The notes beneath the pieces were generated by a model that made no database searches, had not been told where the DNA came from, and saw nothing but the letters and a program-made list of their open reading frames with translations. DNA of 13,103 nucleotides from positions 1 through 13,103 of the forward strand of contig NZ_DASYHS010000182.1 in assembly GCF_035998295.1 (NCBI RefSeq). Reading direction: 5' to 3'. A program made the translations under genes and the position numbers. The number at the start of each line of letters is the position of its first letter. Positions within the stretch are counted from its first letter, which is position 1. This stretch comes from DASYHS01 sp035998295 (GTDB lineage Bacteria; Pseudomonadota; Alphaproteobacteria; Azospirillales; Azospirillaceae). Positions 1-6,812 of this stretch are shown here, in pieces.

Positions 1-1
1 C

Positions 2-172
2 ACCATGGTCCTGACCGGCGACCCGGACCAGAGCGACCTGCTGAACGGGCTGTCCGGCCTCGCCGACATCGCGCGGCGGCTGCAGGCGCTCGACGGCATC
101 GCCGTCGTCCACCTGAACGAGAGCGACATCGTCCGCCACCCGCTGGTCGGCCAGATGCTGACCGTGCTCTGA
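2..172 (+). CDS. PhoH family protein, C-terminal end (cut by window edge)
   Basis: Only the last 56 codons are present; the start lies before the window. The visible part reads TMVLTGDPDQSDL, then a 'SGLADIARRL' stretch, and ends with 'ESDIVRHPLVGQML'. This matches the end of the PhoH/YbeZ P-loop ATPase domain. In that family the TGDxxQxDL segment follows the Walker B region, and the (D/E)xVRHPLV motif closes the domain. The protein stops a few residues after HPLV, so it is a short-tailed family member. PhoH proteins are cytoplasmic ATPases linked to RNA metabolism or phosphate stress, but their exact role is unsettled and nothing here adds to it. Family assignment is fairly secure. The length and the presence of any N-terminal PIN or KH domain cannot be judged. 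Confidence 0.8.
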   Translation, partial: TMVLTGDPDQSDLLNGLSGLADIARRLQALDGIAVVHLNESDIVRHPLVGQMLTVL

Positions 173-179
173 GGACGGC

Positions 180-205
180 GGCCCTCCCGCTCCGGCGGGA
201 GGGCC
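180..205 (+). terminator. Hairpin terminator after the PhoH gene
   Basis: A perfect 11-bp GC-rich stem (180-190 with 195-205) and a 4-base loop (TCCG) begin 7 bases after the stop codon. No T-run follows, as is common in GC-rich genomes, so termination efficiency is inferred. Confidence 0.7.
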
Positions 206-294
206 CCACCACCACCCGGACATCGCCACCGGCCGCCGGCGTTGCCCGACGGGCAGGAGGGACGAGCCCCGACCATGCGGGCCTGCGGCGAATG

Positions 295-310
295 GTCTCT
301 CGCAAGAGAC
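295..310 (+). other. Small hairpin upstream of the SCO1/SenC gene
   Basis: GTCTCT (295-300), loop CGCA, then AGAGAC (305-310) form a 6-bp hairpin about 65 bases before the SenC start. The 173-375 gap has no convincing gene and no clear -35/-10 pair. The hairpin may lie in the leader of the next gene, but its function is unknown. Confidence 0.35.
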
Positions 311-374
311 TGGCCTCCCGCGCGCGGAACCCCAACTATCGGGGCGATACCTTATTTCCCGACGGACACCGGCC

Positions 375-986
375 ATGATGAAACGACGCCTGCTCCGCAT
401 CGCCATGGGATCGCTGATCGGGCTGGCCGTCGCCTTCCTGGCCGCCTGGCAGATCTCCCGCGTGACGCAGTCTCCGCTCGTCGCCGGCTCCACCAGCGGC
501 AGCGCGCAGGTCGGCGGCCCGTTCACGCTGGTGGACCACACCGGGGCGACCGTCACCGAGCGCGACTTCGCCGGGCGCTACCTGCTGGTCTATTTCGGCT
601 ACTCGTTCTGCCCCGACGTCTGCCCGACCGACCTCCAGGTATTGGCGCAGACCATGGACCACCTGGGGCCGGACGCCGACCTCGTGCAGCCGCTGTTCGT
701 GACCATCGACCCCGCGCGCGACACGCCGGAGGCGCTGGCCGGCTATGTCGGGCTGTTCCATCCCCGGCTCGTAGGGCTGACCGGCACGCCCGAGCAGGTC
801 GCCCAGGCCGCCTCGGCCTACAAGGTCTACTACGCCAAGGCCGGCGACGACCCGGACTACTACCTGATGGATCACTCCTCCTTCATCTACCTGATGGGAC
901 CCGACGGCAAGTTCCTGGACGTGTTCCCGCGCGGCGCCGCTCCCGAGCGCATCGCCGAAAAGGTCCGGGAGCGCGCGGGCAGGTGA
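375..986 (+). CDS. SCO1/SenC/PrrC-type copper chaperone
   Basis: This 203-residue membrane-anchored thioredoxin-fold protein probably delivers copper to the CuA site of cytochrome c oxidase or acts as a thiol reductase for it. One N-terminal membrane segment (about residues 8-26) anchors the domain on the periplasmic side. The copper-binding CxxxC is visible as CPDVCP (C79, C83). The distal histidine ligand sits in MDHSSF (H167). The family's 'VYFGYSFCPDVCP' and 'FVTIDPARDTPE' stretches are intact, and length is typical. Two adjacent ATG codons (375 and 378) are possible starts; neither has a strong ribosome site. The gene stands alone just upstream of the F0 ATP synthase operon, from which it is separated by that operon's own promoter. 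Assignment is strong; the exact physiological partner is inferred. Confidence 0.93.
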   Translation: MMKRRLLRIAMGSLIGLAVAFLAAWQISRVTQSPLVAGSTSGSAQVGGPFTLVDHTGATVTERDFAGRYLLVYFGYSFCPDVCPTDLQVLAQTMDHLGPDADLVQPLFVTIDPARDTPEALAGYVGLFHPRLVGLTGTPEQVAQAASAYKVYYAKAGDDPDYYLMDHSSFIYLMGPDGKFLDVFPRGAAPERIAEKVRERAGR

Positions 987-1064
987 CCGCGGACACGCCG
1001 CCGGACCGCTCCGGCCGGTCGGAAAGCCTGGATTATCAGGCACTTGAAGGGAAGGTTTTGCGAC

Positions 1065-1093
1065 TTGACAGGGTATTGCCCGAACCGTATGGT
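1065..1093 (+). promoter_or_regulatory. Sigma70-type promoter of the F0 ATP synthase operon
   Basis: TTGACA (1065-1070), a 17-base spacer, then TATGGT (1088-1093): a perfect -35 box and a good -10 box, ending 50 bases before the atpI start. This is the clearest promoter in the window and probably drives atpI-atpB-atpE-atpF'-atpF. Confidence 0.75.
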
Positions 1094-1143
1094 GCCGCCG
1101 CTTTCGCGCGGCTGCCGGCCGGACGGAGTGGAGAGGGCCGACC

Positions 1144-1503
1144 ATGAGCGAGGACCGACCTCCCCCGTCGGACGATTTCGACGCCAGGTTGCGGAAGGCA
1201 CGTGAGCGCGGGGCTCCGCCGGCCTCCGGTTCGAAAGGCGACGGGATGTCGCGGAGTGCTCTCGGCCTCGCGTTCCGCATCGGCGTCGAGCTGGTGGCGG
1301 CCATGATCGTCGGACTCGGCGGCGGGCTCCTGCTCGACCGCTGGTTGGGAACCGCGCCGTGGGGCCTGGTGGGAATGTTCTTCCTGGGCGCCGCGGCGGG
1401 GATAATGAACGTGTACCGGACCGTGAACGGGATCGGAATGGCGCCCGGCTACCGCCGGCAGCCGGACGAGACCGGGAGCGGGCCGCAGGATCGAACCGGC
1501 TGA
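1144..1503 (+). CDS. atpI: ATP synthase accessory protein AtpI
   Basis: AtpI is a small inner-membrane protein that helps assemble or stabilise the c-ring of F-type ATP synthase; it is not a structural subunit. The 119-residue product has a charged cytoplasmic N-terminus (1-36) and two membrane segments (about 41-64 and 73-92). The alphaproteobacterial-type stretch 'FRIGVELVAAMIVGLGGG' and the following 'LLDRWLGTAPW' are present. A purine-rich GGAG/GAGAGG site precedes the ATG. It is the first gene of the F0 operon and lies 44 bases upstream of atpB, the usual place for atpI. Confidence rests on both sequence pattern and context. Confidence 0.9.
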   Translation: MSEDRPPPSDDFDARLRKARERGAPPASGSKGDGMSRSALGLAFRIGVELVAAMIVGLGGGLLLDRWLGTAPWGLVGMFFLGAAAGIMNVYRTVNGIGMAPGYRRQPDETGSGPQDRTG

Positions 1504-1547
1504 GCCAGCGCTGCTGAACCAGGATACAGGCTGAACGAGGACGCCCC

Positions 1548-2291
1548 GTGGATCCCCTGCACCAATTCGAGATCAGACCGCTCGTTCCGATCCACATCGG
1601 CGACCTGGACGTCTCCTTCAACAACTCGGCGATGTTCATGGTCATCGCCGTGCTGCTGATCACGGCGCTGCTGGTGTTCGGGATGCGCGGACGCGACCTC
1701 GTCCCCGGCCGCCTGCAGTCGATGGCCGAGATGTTCTACGAGTTCGTCGCGAACATGGTGCGGGAGAACGCGGGCCCCGACGCGCGCCGCTACTTCCCCT
1801 TCGTGTTCTCGCTGTTCATGTTCATCCTGTTCGGCAACCTGCTGGGCATGGTGCCCGGCGCGTTCACCTTCACCAGCCACATCATCGTGACCTTCGCGCT
1901 GGCGCTGACGGTCTTCGTGTTCGTGACGCTGCTGGGCCTCGTCAAGCACGGCCTGCACTTCTTCAGCCTGTTCATGCCGCACGGCGCGCCGCTGGCGCTC
2001 GCCCCGGTGCTGATCCCGATCGAAGTGCTCTCCTACCTGTCGCGTCCGGTCAGCCTGTCGATCCGGCTTTTCGCCAACATGATGGCCGGCCACACCATGC
2101 TGAAGGTCTTCGCCGGCTTTTCCGTCCTTCTCGGTGCCGGCCTGGGCGGCACCGGCTACGCCATCGGCATCCTGCCGCTCGTCATCAACGTCGCCCTGGT
2201 GGGCTTCGAGATCCTGGTGGCGTTCCTGCAGGCCTACGTCTTCACCATCCTGACCTGCCTCTACATCCGCGACGCCCTGGAGCTGCACTGA
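1548..2291 (+). CDS. atpB: F0F1 ATP synthase subunit a
   Basis: Subunit a forms the two proton half-channels at the side of the c-ring. The product has 247 residues and starts at GTG (1548). Several hydrophobic helices are evident, for example residues 28-45, 83-103, 112-131, 146-164, and two in the C-terminal third. The diagnostic 'RPVSLSIRLFANMMAGH' segment contains the essential arginine (R173) that faces the c-subunit carboxylate, followed by the usual N and GH. The PLVPIHIGDLDVSFNNSA N-terminus is typical of alphaproteobacterial subunit a. Length is normal for the family. It is the second gene of the operon, between atpI and atpE. Identification is essentially certain; only the choice of GTG over a later start is open. 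Confidence 0.97.
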   Translation: MDPLHQFEIRPLVPIHIGDLDVSFNNSAMFMVIAVLLITALLVFGMRGRDLVPGRLQSMAEMFYEFVANMVRENAGPDARRYFPFVFSLFMFILFGNLLGMVPGAFTFTSHIIVTFALALTVFVFVTLLGLVKHGLHFFSLFMPHGAPLALAPVLIPIEVLSYLSRPVSLSIRLFANMMAGHTMLKVFAGFSVLLGAGLGGTGYAIGILPLVINVALVGFEILVAFLQAYVFTILTCLYIRDALELH

Positions 2292-2292
2292 T

Positions 2293-2309
2293 CCCGGTGC
2301 GGCACCGGG
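2293..2309 (+). other. Intercistronic hairpin between atpB and atpE
   Basis: CCCGGTG (2293-2299), loop CGG, CACCGGG (2303-2309): a perfect 7-bp stem directly after the atpB stop. It is followed by an A/C-rich, apparently unstructured stretch (about 2325-2369) leading into atpE. It could be a processing or stability element that separates atpE expression from atpB; this is inference. Confidence 0.5.
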
Positions 2310-2369
2310 CGGAGCCGGACCCGCTTCACCCACCACACAGTTCAAAATTCCAAACGAAAGGTATCCATC

Positions 2370-2594
2370 ATGGACGCAGAAGCCGCTAAGTTCATCGGCG
2401 CCGGTCTGGCGGTGTTCGCCCTGTTCGGCGTTGGCCTGGGCATCGGCAACATCTTTTCGACCCTGATCGCCTCGATCGCCCGCAACCCGGCATCGCGCGC
2501 CCAGGTGTTCCCGATCGGCATTCTGGGCTTCGCGCTGACCGAAGCCGTCGCGCTGTTCGCGCTGCTGATCGCGTTCCTGATCCTGTTTGCCTAA
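2370..2594 (+). CDS. atpE: F0F1 ATP synthase subunit c
   Basis: Subunit c (74 residues) is the hairpin protein that forms the proton-driven rotor ring. Helix 1 (about 9-30) carries the glycine motif GVGLGIG (20-26), where helices pack in the ring. The polar loop is RNP (38-40), which contacts subunits gamma and epsilon. Helix 2 (about 47-73) carries the proton-binding carboxylate E58 in 'FALTEAVALFALL'. E58 has no sodium-type ligand set that I can recognise, so proton coupling is expected. The ATG is preceded by AAAGG in an A-rich leader, reminiscent of the open leaders that favour strong atpE translation. Hairpins flank the gene on both sides. Identification is certain. Confidence 0.98.
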   Translation: MDAEAAKFIGAGLAVFALFGVGLGIGNIFSTLIASIARNPASRAQVFPIGILGFALTEAVALFALLIAFLILFA

Positions 2595-2627
2595 GCCTGA
2601 CGGGGCCGGTATTCGCTCTCGCTCATC

Positions 2628-2671
2628 GCGGCGCCGCTCCCGGGTCCACGACCTCCGGGACACGGCGCCGC
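2628..2671 (+). other. Long intercistronic hairpin between atpE and atpF'
   Basis: An outer 9-bp stem (GCGGCGCCG at 2628-2636 with CGGCGCCGC at 2663-2671) encloses an inner 6-bp stem (TCCCGG at 2638-2643 with CCGGGA at 2655-2660) and an 11-base loop. No T-run follows, so it is more likely a 3'-end stabiliser or partial attenuator for atpE messenger than a full terminator. Confidence 0.6.
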
Positions 2672-2689
2672 AAGCTTAGGGGTTCGACA

Positions 2690-3364
2690 ATGCCCAACCT
2701 TCTGGCCCGCGCCCGTGCGGGCAGACTGGCCGGGCGCGCAGCCTTCGCCTGGGCGCTCATCCTCGCCTCGACGGGGAGCGTCCTGGCACAGGTGGAGCAC
2801 GCCGCGGTCGACGCCCACGGCGCCGCCGGCGAGCATTCCGGGGCGGGCCTTCCGCAGCTCGACCCGGCCACCTTCGCGCCCCAGCTCGTCTGGCTCGCGA
2901 TCACCTTCGCGGCCCTGTACTTCCTGATGACGAAGGTCGCCCTGCCCAAGGTCGGCCAGGTGCTCGAGGAACGCCAGGAGCGCATCTCCGCGGACCTGGA
3001 CAGGGCGCAGGCGCTGCGCGACGAGGCCGACACCGTCATGGCGGCCTACGAGAAGGCCCTGGCCGACGCCCGCGCCCAGGCGCAGGCGCTGATGGCCGAG
3101 ACCGCGGCGGCCGTGGCCGGCATCCAGTCGGAACGCCAGAACGCGTTCGCCTCCGACATCGCGGCCAAGACCCGCGCCGCCGAGGAGCGCATCGCCGCCG
3201 CGAAGGACAGGGCGCTGGCCGGCGTCCGCTCCGTCTCGGCCGAGATCGCCCAGGCGGCGGCCGAGAAGCTCGGCGGCGTCAAGGTCGACGCCGCGGAAGC
3301 CGACGCAGCCGTCGGCGACCAGCTCGACGGGCAGGCCACGGCCCAGCTCAGGAGGACTGCCTGA
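2690..3364 (+). CDS. F0F1 ATP synthase subunit b'
   Basis: This is one of the two divergent peripheral-stalk b subunits (b', also called atpF', atpF2, atpG or atpX). It helps hold F1 still against the rotating ring. Of 224 residues, the membrane anchor is about 66-84 ('LVWLAITFAALYFLM'). After it comes a long Ala/Glu/Arg-rich coiled coil (about 88-205), starting with 'LPKVGQVLEERQERI', the b/b' hallmark. An unusual extra hydrophobic stretch at residues 17-33 ends in VLAQ and looks like a cleavable signal peptide. A TAGGGG site precedes the ATG. The stop overlaps the next start by one base (TGATG), indicating translational coupling with atpF. Assignment is firm; signal cleavage is inferred. 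Confidence 0.93.
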   Translation: MPNLLARARAGRLAGRAAFAWALILASTGSVLAQVEHAAVDAHGAAGEHSGAGLPQLDPATFAPQLVWLAITFAALYFLMTKVALPKVGQVLEERQERISADLDRAQALRDEADTVMAAYEKALADARAQAQALMAETAAAVAGIQSERQNAFASDIAAKTRAAEERIAAAKDRALAGVRSVSAEIAQAAAEKLGGVKVDAAEADAAVGDQLDGQATAQLRRTA

Positions 3365-3846
3365 TGTTCCAGTCAGCGGAATTCTGGGTCGCCGTCGCCT
3401 TCGTCATCTTCGTCGTCCTCGCCTTCCGGCCCGCCCGCAAGGCGATCGTCGCGATGCTGGACGACCGGGCGGAGAGGATCCGCACCGAGCTGGACGAGGC
3501 CCAGCGCCTGCGCGAGGAGGCCCAGACCCTGCTCGCCGGCTACCAGCGCCGCCAGCGCGACGCGCTGAAGGAGGCCGAGGACATCATCAGCCACGCCCGC
3601 GACGAGGCCGAACGGCTGCGCGCGCGCGCGGTCGAGGAGCTGGACGCCTCGTTGAAGCGGCGCGAGGCCCAGGCCCTGGACAAGATCGCCCAGGCCGAGG
3701 CGGGCGCCGTCCAGGAGGTCCGTAACCTCACGGTCGACATCGCGGTGGCGGCCACCGGCCAGCTGCTCGCCCGGAAGATCGATGCCAAGGCCTCCGGCCG
3801 GCTCGTCGACCAGGCGATCGCCGACCTGCCGAAGAACCTGCACTGA
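3364..3846 (+). CDS. atpF: F0F1 ATP synthase subunit b
   Basis: This is the second peripheral-stalk subunit (160 residues), pairing with b' as a heterodimer. The membrane anchor is about residues 7-22 ('FWVAVAFVIFVVLAF'). It is followed by 'RPARKAIVAMLDDRAERIRTELDEAQRLREEAQ', typical of alphaproteobacterial subunit b, then a charged coiled coil up to about 130. The Shine-Dalgarno AGGAGG (3350-3355) lies inside the end of the b' gene, and the start ATG overlaps its TGA. It is the last F0 gene; a strong hairpin follows and no F1 genes (delta, alpha, gamma, beta, epsilon) are linked. That matches the split F0/F1 arrangement of many Alphaproteobacteria. Confidence 0.95.
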   Translation: MFQSAEFWVAVAFVIFVVLAFRPARKAIVAMLDDRAERIRTELDEAQRLREEAQTLLAGYQRRQRDALKEAEDIISHARDEAERLRARAVEELDASLKRREAQALDKIAQAEAGAVQEVRNLTVDIAVAATGQLLARKIDAKASGRLVDQAIADLPKNLH

Positions 3847-3872
3847 CCCTTTCCGCCTGACGGCGGAACGGA

Positions 3873-3908
3873 CCGATGGCCTCCGCACCCCGGTGCGGAG
3901 GCCATCGG
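3873..3908 (+). terminator. Terminator of the F0 ATP synthase operon
   Basis: A perfect 17-base inverted repeat (3873-3889 with 3892-3908) is separated by only two bases, so the real loop opens to at least four. It lies 26 bases after atpF and is followed by a weak T-containing tail (CGTTTCGG). A smaller CCGCC/GGCGG hairpin precedes it at 3854-3867. It is the strongest terminator candidate in the window. Confidence 0.85.
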
Positions 3909-4001
3909 CGTTTCGGCCCCCGGAAACGCCCCCCGAGAAGCGCCCTCGAACCGGAATCCGCCCGGCGCTGTTGATCGCTTCGAACCGGAAGGAGGATCGA
4001 C

Positions 4002-4193
4002 ATGCCCAAGGCTGAATCGAAGAAGCAGCAGATGGCGGCGGGCGCCGCCCTGGCGGCCAAGCGCGGAGAGAAGCCCAAGTCGAGCCTGCGCGGCGCGTCC
4101 AAGGACATGGTCGAGTCGATGAGCGAGAAGGAGCTGCACGACATGGCCAGCACCAAGCGCAAGAAGCTGCCGACCCGCGAATCGAAGGACTGA
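4002..4193 (+). CDS. Small basic protein, DUF3008-like
   Basis: A 63-residue soluble, highly charged protein beginning MPKAESKKQQMAAGAALAAKRGEK and containing 'SMSEKELHDMASTKRKKLP'. From memory this matches the small DUF3008 family (K-x-QQ-x-AAGAALAAKRGE... SMSEKEL...ASTKRK), found in many Proteobacteria and without a known function. There is no membrane segment or signal peptide. An excellent ribosome site (AAGGAGG, 9 bases before ATG) supports the start. It lies between the F0 operon terminator and a convergent gene, so it is probably transcribed on its own, though I see no clear promoter. The Lys-rich, Ala-rich composition would suit nucleic-acid or ribosome association, but that is speculation. 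Confidence 0.8.
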   Translation: MPKAESKKQQMAAGAALAAKRGEKPKSSLRGASKDMVESMSEKELHDMASTKRKKLPTRESKD

Positions 4194-4199
4194 AGGGAA

Positions 4200-4233
4200 G
4201 CCGGCGGGACGGGATCCGCCCCATCCCGCCGGC
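4200..4233. terminator. Bidirectional hairpin between convergent genes
   Basis: A 10-bp stem (4200-4209 with 4224-4233) plus an inner GGG/CCC stem (4211-4213 with 4220-4222) lies between the DUF3008 gene stop (4193) and the stop of the minus-strand heme protein gene (4274). It could serve both transcripts. Confidence 0.65.
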
Positions 4234-4262
4234 CCGCCCCGCCGGCCCGCCCCGCCGGCCCG
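4225..4262. repeat. 13-bp tandem repeat, about 2.9 copies
   Basis: The unit CCCGCCGGCCCGC occurs at 4225-4237 and 4238-4250, with 12 of 13 bases again at 4251-4262, without mismatches. The first copy overlaps the right arm of the terminator hairpin. Such a GC-only array can slip during replication, so copy number may vary between strains. Confidence 0.85.
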
Positions 4263-4273
4263 TCGCCGCTCCG

Positions 4274-6013
4274 TTACTGCGCCTGCGTGCTCAGGTAGTC
4301 GCGGAACGCGCTCTTGTGGACGAAGGCGTCGGGCGCCTCCGGCTTCTCGACGTTGTTGCCGAGCGCGAAGCTGAAGTTCTGGCCGATGGTCGCGGCGAAG
4401 CCGTGACAGCCGGCGCAGCCGCCCATGTTGAGCGGCTCGGCCAGCGATCCGAGCCTGCGGTTCTGGAAGGGCAGCAGCTGGTTGTTATAGTAGGGCACCG
4501 TCGTCCCGTTGGGGCCGGCCACCACGTCCGAGGGCGCGCCGTTCACGAGGTTGCCCGAGAACATGCCCAGGGAATAGTCGGTCTCGATGGTCGAGTTGGC
4601 GGTGTAGTAGGACGCCCTGTTCGCGTCCGTGACCGACGACTTGTCGATCGGGGCGGGCTGGACGTTCACCAGCTTGTAGTAGAGCCAGGGCGACGACGTC
4701 ATCCCGTTGCTGGCGAGATAGGACGAGATCGCGGCGTGCGCGGTCGCATTGATCGCGACGATGTCGTCCGAGATCGCGTGCCAGCGCCCGTCGACGCAGA
4801 TGTTCCCATCCGAGGGCATGGTGCCGTAGAACGGGTTCTCGCGGAAAAACAGCCGCGATCCCGGCTGCGTGCAGTAGCCCTGGTCGCCCGCGATCACCAC
4901 CTTGGGATCGACCTGCGAGGGGTCGGAAGTCAGGGCCGGCGAGGTCGGGCTGGCGGGCGCCGGGCCCAGGAGCTTGCCCGTGGGGTCCTCCGTCGGCTGT
5001 CCGTCGGCGGTGAGGATGTTGTCGGCCTGCTCGAAGGTCGACCAGACCACCCAGGGCGCCGCCTGCGTGAAGCTGATCACGTGGAGGCCGACCAGCCCCC
5101 AGACGTCCTCGCGGTAGCAGGGCTTGCCCTGGGCGTCCTCCTCGTAATAGCGGACGGTGTCGGTGTGGAACCGCCCGGACGAGGCCTCCTGCGCCGTCAG
5201 CGGCCGCCAGGACGACTTGAACTCGAAGGACGGCGCGGGGTTCGTCGGGAACTCGACGAAGGGCGACGGCGGGTCCTGGGACTGGCCCTGCGCAAGCTGG
5301 TTGACGTAGTTGGTCACGGCGGTGTCGAGCGGCGCGCCGGCCGTCCCCAGGCCGTACCAGAACTTGCTCTGCGCGATGTACGAGTAGAACGCTTCGTTCA
5401 TCTTCACCGCGTAGCGGATCAGCTGGGGCTGGCTGTTGCGGCCGGTCGGGTCGACGGCGGGCAGGACGCCGGCATAGGTCTGGTTGTTGCCGATCTGGGT
5501 CGTCTCGTCCAGGGGGACCCAGGCGGGCGTCGCGACCGGCGTCTGGCCGGAGCAGGCCTCGATCTGCCCGGTGGGGGTCCCCACCTTTTCGGGCGAATAG
5601 AAATAGGCCGGCGGGTCGGCGTACCCGTAGTCCGGCGGGCCCTTCTGCCACCCGTGCGGCCCGACCATCGCGCTGCCGGTGCCGGGATACACCTCGACCT
5701 TGGCGCGGGTCGTCTGCCAGACGGTGGTGCCGCCCGCGCCGAACTTCGCGGCCGGGTCGGGCTGTTCGCGCGTCGCCGTCAGCGCGGGCCAGTTGTAGGC
5801 GATGAAGCTGTTCCAGGCGAAGACCGCCGCCTGCTGCGCCTTGATGAACCCGGTCGCCCCGTCGACGCAGGGCCCGGCCGGCACCGACGACGACACCGAG
5901 ATCTGGGCCGGGCACTGCTGGGCCGCGGCAGGCGAGGCGAAGCCGGCGGCCGAGCACAATGCCCCCGCTACCGCCGCCACCGGGCTTACCCGGTGCAACC
6001 ACGCATTCGTCAT
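4274..6013 (-). CDS. Secreted mono-heme c-type cytochrome-like protein, unrecognised family
   Basis: A 579-residue exported protein with one covalent heme site. The chosen ATG (6013) is preceded by GGAGG at ideal spacing, and translation from it gives a classic signal peptide (about 1-31, ending ASPAAA before QQ). A start 24 codons further upstream would bury that signal. The only CXXCH is near the C-terminus in 'GGCAGCHGFA' (C533, C536, H537). The preceding about 500 residues are rich in Trp, Tyr, Pro and Thr, for example 'AVFAWNSFIAYNWPALTATREQPDP', 'RYAVKMNEAFYSYIAQSKFWYG' and 'PWVVWSTFEQADNI'. I do not recognise this large domain. The protein is probably periplasmic and redox-active; its substrate and partners are unknown. 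It lies 120 bases downstream of an aldolase gene on the same strand, across an AT-rich gap. Confidence 0.82.
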   Translation of the reverse strand: MTNAWLHRVSPVAAVAGALCSAAGFASPAAAQQCPAQISVSSSVPAGPCVDGATGFIKAQQAAVFAWNSFIAYNWPALTATREQPDPAAKFGAGGTTVWQTTRAKVEVYPGTGSAMVGPHGWQKGPPDYGYADPPAYFYSPEKVGTPTGQIEACSGQTPVATPAWVPLDETTQIGNNQTYAGVLPAVDPTGRNSQPQLIRYAVKMNEAFYSYIAQSKFWYGLGTAGAPLDTAVTNYVNQLAQGQSQDPPSPFVEFPTNPAPSFEFKSSWRPLTAQEASSGRFHTDTVRYYEEDAQGKPCYREDVWGLVGLHVISFTQAAPWVVWSTFEQADNILTADGQPTEDPTGKLLGPAPASPTSPALTSDPSQVDPKVVIAGDQGYCTQPGSRLFFRENPFYGTMPSDGNICVDGRWHAISDDIVAINATAHAAISSYLASNGMTSSPWLYYKLVNVQPAPIDKSSVTDANRASYYTANSTIETDYSLGMFSGNLVNGAPSDVVAGPNGTTVPYYNNQLLPFQNRRLGSLAEPLNMGGCAGCHGFAATIGQNFSFALGNNVEKPEAPDAFVHKSAFRDYLSTQAQ

Positions 6014-6133
6014 GAATCCACCTCCGTTCGCGCTGCAAGAGGTTCCGCAGCGTCGCCGCATCGTATGGCCGAACGGATTACTCAATACATAATAGTTGAA
6101 ATCTGGATGGGTATTTCGACTACGATGATATGT
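6014..6133 (-). promoter_or_regulatory. AT-rich leader upstream of the heme protein gene
   Basis: This gap is clearly AT-rich at 6075-6133 compared with the genes around it. On the minus strand it holds a TATTAT hexamer (6094-6089) that could be a -10 box, but no good -35 sits at the right distance. It also holds TTGAGT with TACGAT 14 bases on, which is too close. A promoter here is likely from composition and from the well-formed ribosome site at the gene start, but no exact box can be fixed. Confidence 0.35.
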
Positions 6134-6790
6134 TCAGTTCGGCGACTGTCCGTACTTCATCCGCCGGAACTGGTCCAGCACCCGTTCCATCTCCGGTTCG
6201 GACAGGATGGCCGGCTGGCCGAGGGTGAGCGCCAGCACGTATTGCCGCGCCAGGGTCTCGACCTCGACCGCGAGCGCCAGCGCCTGCTTCAGGCCGTCGC
6301 CGAGCACGATCAGGCCATGGTTCGACAGCAGGCAGGCCCGGCGCCCCTCCAGCGCCCGGATCGCGTTGTCCGACAGGTCCTGCGTGCCGAAGGTCGCATA
6401 GGGCGCGCAGCGGATCGAACTGCCCCCCGCCACCGCGACCATGTAATGGAAGGCCGGTATGCCGCGCCCATGGCAGGCCAGCACGGTGGCGTGGGTCGAA
6501 TGCGTGTGGAGCACGACGCCGACGTCCGGCCGCGCGGCCAGGATGTCGCGGTGGAAGCGCCACTCCGAGGACGGGCGCCGGCGCCCGTCCCAGGTGCCGT
6601 CGAAGCGCAGCCGGACGATGTCCTCCGGTTCGGTCTCGTCGTAGGGCAGGCTCGACGGCGTGATCAGCAGCCCGTCGCCCGCACGCACGGACACGTTGCC
6701 CGAGCTTCCCTGGTTGATGCCCAGGCCGTTCATCCGCAGGCAGGTCGCGATGATCTCCCTGCGCAGGTCGAGGTCGTCGGTGGCGGTCAT
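6134..6790 (-). CDS. Class II aldolase/adducin family protein (FucA-like)
   Basis: A 218-residue cytoplasmic zinc-type aldolase fold. The family binds a divalent metal through one Glu and three His. Here they are E76 (SSEWRFH), H95 and H97 (VVLHTHSTH), and H158 (LLSNHGL), with the same spacing as E73/H92/H94/H155 of E. coli L-fuculose-1-phosphate aldolase. The N-terminal 'GINQGSSGNVSVR' phosphate-binding loop and 'GLLITPSSLPYDE' are also intact, and length is typical. Family members cleave sugar phosphates or related hydroxy-ketones, dehydrate or decarboxylate them; the exact substrate is not predictable here. The start at 6790 lies 22 bases after the stop of the upstream hydrolase once its frame is restored, suggesting one transcript. 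Family assignment is strong. Confidence 0.92.
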   Translation of the reverse strand: MTATDDLDLRREIIATCLRMNGLGINQGSSGNVSVRAGDGLLITPSSLPYDETEPEDIVRLRFDGTWDGRRRPSSEWRFHRDILAARPDVGVVLHTHSTHATVLACHGRGIPAFHYMVAVAGGSSIRCAPYATFGTQDLSDNAIRALEGRRACLLSNHGLIVLGDGLKQALALAVEVETLARQYVLALTLGQPAILSEPEMERVLDQFRRMKYGQSPN

Positions 6791-6812
6791 CTGGTTTCCC
6801 GTCGGATGGTCT

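Noticed and set aside
325..360. GGAAC motif upstream of the SenC gene as an EcfG-type stress promoter
   Set aside because: No matching -10 element (CGTT-like) occurs at the required 16-18 base distance.
1449..2663. 404-codon minus-strand open frame opposite atpB and atpE
   Set aside because: Its Gln/His/Glu/Arg-rich composition is typical of a reverse shadow of membrane-protein genes in GC-rich DNA. atpB and atpE on the plus strand are certain.
6014..6085. Earlier start (6085) for the heme protein gene
   Set aside because: The extra 24 residues would precede and spoil the signal peptide, and the ATG at 6013 has a perfectly placed GGAGG.
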